Under the pieces are notes generated by a model, which saw nothing but the letters and a program-made list of their open reading frames with translations, was not told where the DNA came from and did not search any database. From assembly GCA_002500925.1 (NCBI GenBank), contig DLTN01000037.1:6755-12077 (forward strand): a stretch of 5,323 nt of DNA. The letters run 5' to 3'. Origin of the DNA: Gemmatimonadales bacterium UBA7835. GTDB lineage: Bacteria; Gemmatimonadota; Gemmatimonadetes; Longimicrobiales; Gaopeijiaceae. The position numbers and the translations under genes are program-made. Below are positions 4,721 to 5,323 of this stretch, piece by piece (position 1 is the first letter of the stretch; the number at the start of each line of letters is the position of its first letter).

Positions 4721-5323
4721 TTAGTCGAGCCGACGAGCAATCCATAGAGTTCTATATACAGCCGTCCCTATAGTCCCGATGGCTACGAGAGCAAGAAGCC
4801 AAAAAAGAAAAGCCCCGGGGTCCCATCCCTGCCAAGACGTCAATCCCGGGTCCAATACCGCCCCTAGCCCAACGAACAGAAGCCGCTCAGCGCGCTGCAT
4901 AACACCTACCTTAGCTGTTACTCCCAAGCTTTCACCGCGGGCCCTCGTGTAACTGACGAGCAGCGACCCTCCAAGCGCAGCAACCACTACCGCTAGCTCT
5001 GGGACGGACTCCATATAGAGCACTGCGAGCCCTACAAATGCCCCCACCTCTGCGAAGCGGTCTAGGGTTGAATCAAGAAAAGCACCTCTCAGGCTCGCGA
5101 GCCCCCGAGCCCGGGCAACCCGACCGTCGAGAACGTCCGCTACGCCCCCGAGTAAAACAAGCCAGCCCCCCATGCTGACCTTCCCAGTACCAAAACAGTA
5201 TCCAGCCAGGCAGCCACACAAAGCCCCTGCGACGTTGTACGCGGTTGGTGGCAAGCCGGCGATGAGCGATACGCGCTCTATAGGGCCAATGAACCAGTAA
5301 AACCAGTTCCGGACAAACCCCCC
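4721..5323 (-). CDS. CDP-alcohol phosphatidyltransferase family protein (5' end missing), possibly inositol-phosphate type
   Basis: Members transfer a phosphatidyl group from CDP-diacylglycerol to an alcohol in the inner membrane. The 200 visible residues contain the complete signature D-x2-DG-x2-AR-x8-G-x3-D-x3-D at about 63-88 (GGVADVLDGRVARARG, then GAFLDSTLDR), counting from the first visible residue. The four Asp residues that bind Mg2+ and the CDP moiety are all present. Several hydrophobic segments flank it, as expected for a six-helix membrane enzyme. A later block, SYTRARGESLGVTAKVG with QRAERL (about 124-148), resembles phosphatidylinositol-phosphate or archaetidylinositol-phosphate synthases more than PgsA, so an inositol-phosphate acceptor is a reasonable but unproven inference. 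A TTG at 5254 is not the start: 23 more codons are open to the window edge (GGFVRNWFYWFIGPIERVSL) and match the usual N-terminal amphipathic segment. The stop is TAA at 4721-4723. Confidence 0.88.
   Translation of the reverse strand, partial: GGFVRNWFYWFIGPIERVSLIAGLPPTAYNVAGALCGCLAGYCFGTGKVSMGGWLVLLGGVADVLDGRVARARGLASLRGAFLDSTLDRFAEVGAFVGLAVLYMESVPELAVVVAALGGSLLVSYTRARGESLGVTAKVGVMQRAERLLFVGLGAVLDPGLTSWQGWDPGAFLFWLLALVAIGTIGTAVYRTLWIARRLD

Noticed and set aside
4599..4745. N-terminal extension of the lipocalin-like gene to ATG 4745 (49 extra residues)
   Set aside because: It would overlap the phosphatidyltransferase coding end, has no clear ribosome-binding site, and would bury a good signal peptide and its AGAGGT site in mid-protein.
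5252..5254. TTG at 5254 as start of the phosphatidyltransferase
   Set aside because: The frame stays open for 23 more codons to the window edge, and those residues look like the family's normal N-terminus. The gene is truncated by the window instead.
1..5323. CRISPR arrays, tRNA/rRNA genes, transposases, integrases
   Set aside because: No regularly spaced repeats, no recognisable tRNA or rRNA segments, and no mobile-element genes were seen on either strand.

Overview
The window looks like chromosomal DNA of a Gram-negative bacterium of moderately high GC. Three things point that way: an envelope protein with a beta-barrel-like C-terminus, a molybdate-binding protein made as a lipoprotein, and a secreted lipocalin-like protein with a Sec signal peptide. 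The first gene and the 'VAGTWTL... DG..LSF... GDEMSG' secreted protein resemble families I associate with Gemmatimonadota and related FCB-group bacteria. That placement is an inference and was not tested by search.

Layout, left to right. Positions 1-1218 (+) are the 3' part of an uncharacterised envelope protein; its start lies before the window. Positions 1271-1684 (+) hold three tiny, tightly packed open frames (50, 41 and 46 codons) that each encode a very hydrophobic peptide. The first and third share a nearly identical ribosome-binding/start block. Positions 1685-1835 form a leader region with an 18-bp palindrome, an imperfect direct repeat and a 10-codon mini-ORF carrying the only good Shine-Dalgarno sequence before modA. 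Positions 1836-4143 (+) are modA-modB-modC, a complete high-affinity molybdate (possibly tungstate) ABC importer whose genes overlap by 4 nt at both junctions. Positions 4144-4208 are a short convergent gap with a small hairpin. On the minus strand follow a 129-residue secreted lipocalin-like protein (4209-4598) and the bulk of a CDP-alcohol phosphatidyltransferase (4721 to beyond 5323).

Functionally, ModA captures the oxyanion in the periplasm, ModB forms the channel and ModC drives it with ATP. Their overlapping stops and starts imply one transcript with coupled translation. ModC is short and lacks the C-terminal Mop/TOBE regulatory domain, and no ModE or Mop gene is visible, so any molybdate feedback must come from elsewhere or from the unusual leader. 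The minus-strand genes belong to other processes: phospholipid head-group transfer and an unknown periplasmic role.

The part most likely to hold something undescribed is 1250-1835: the cluster of mini membrane proteins with a duplicated start block, and the leader that appears to place modA under translational coupling to a mini-ORF.
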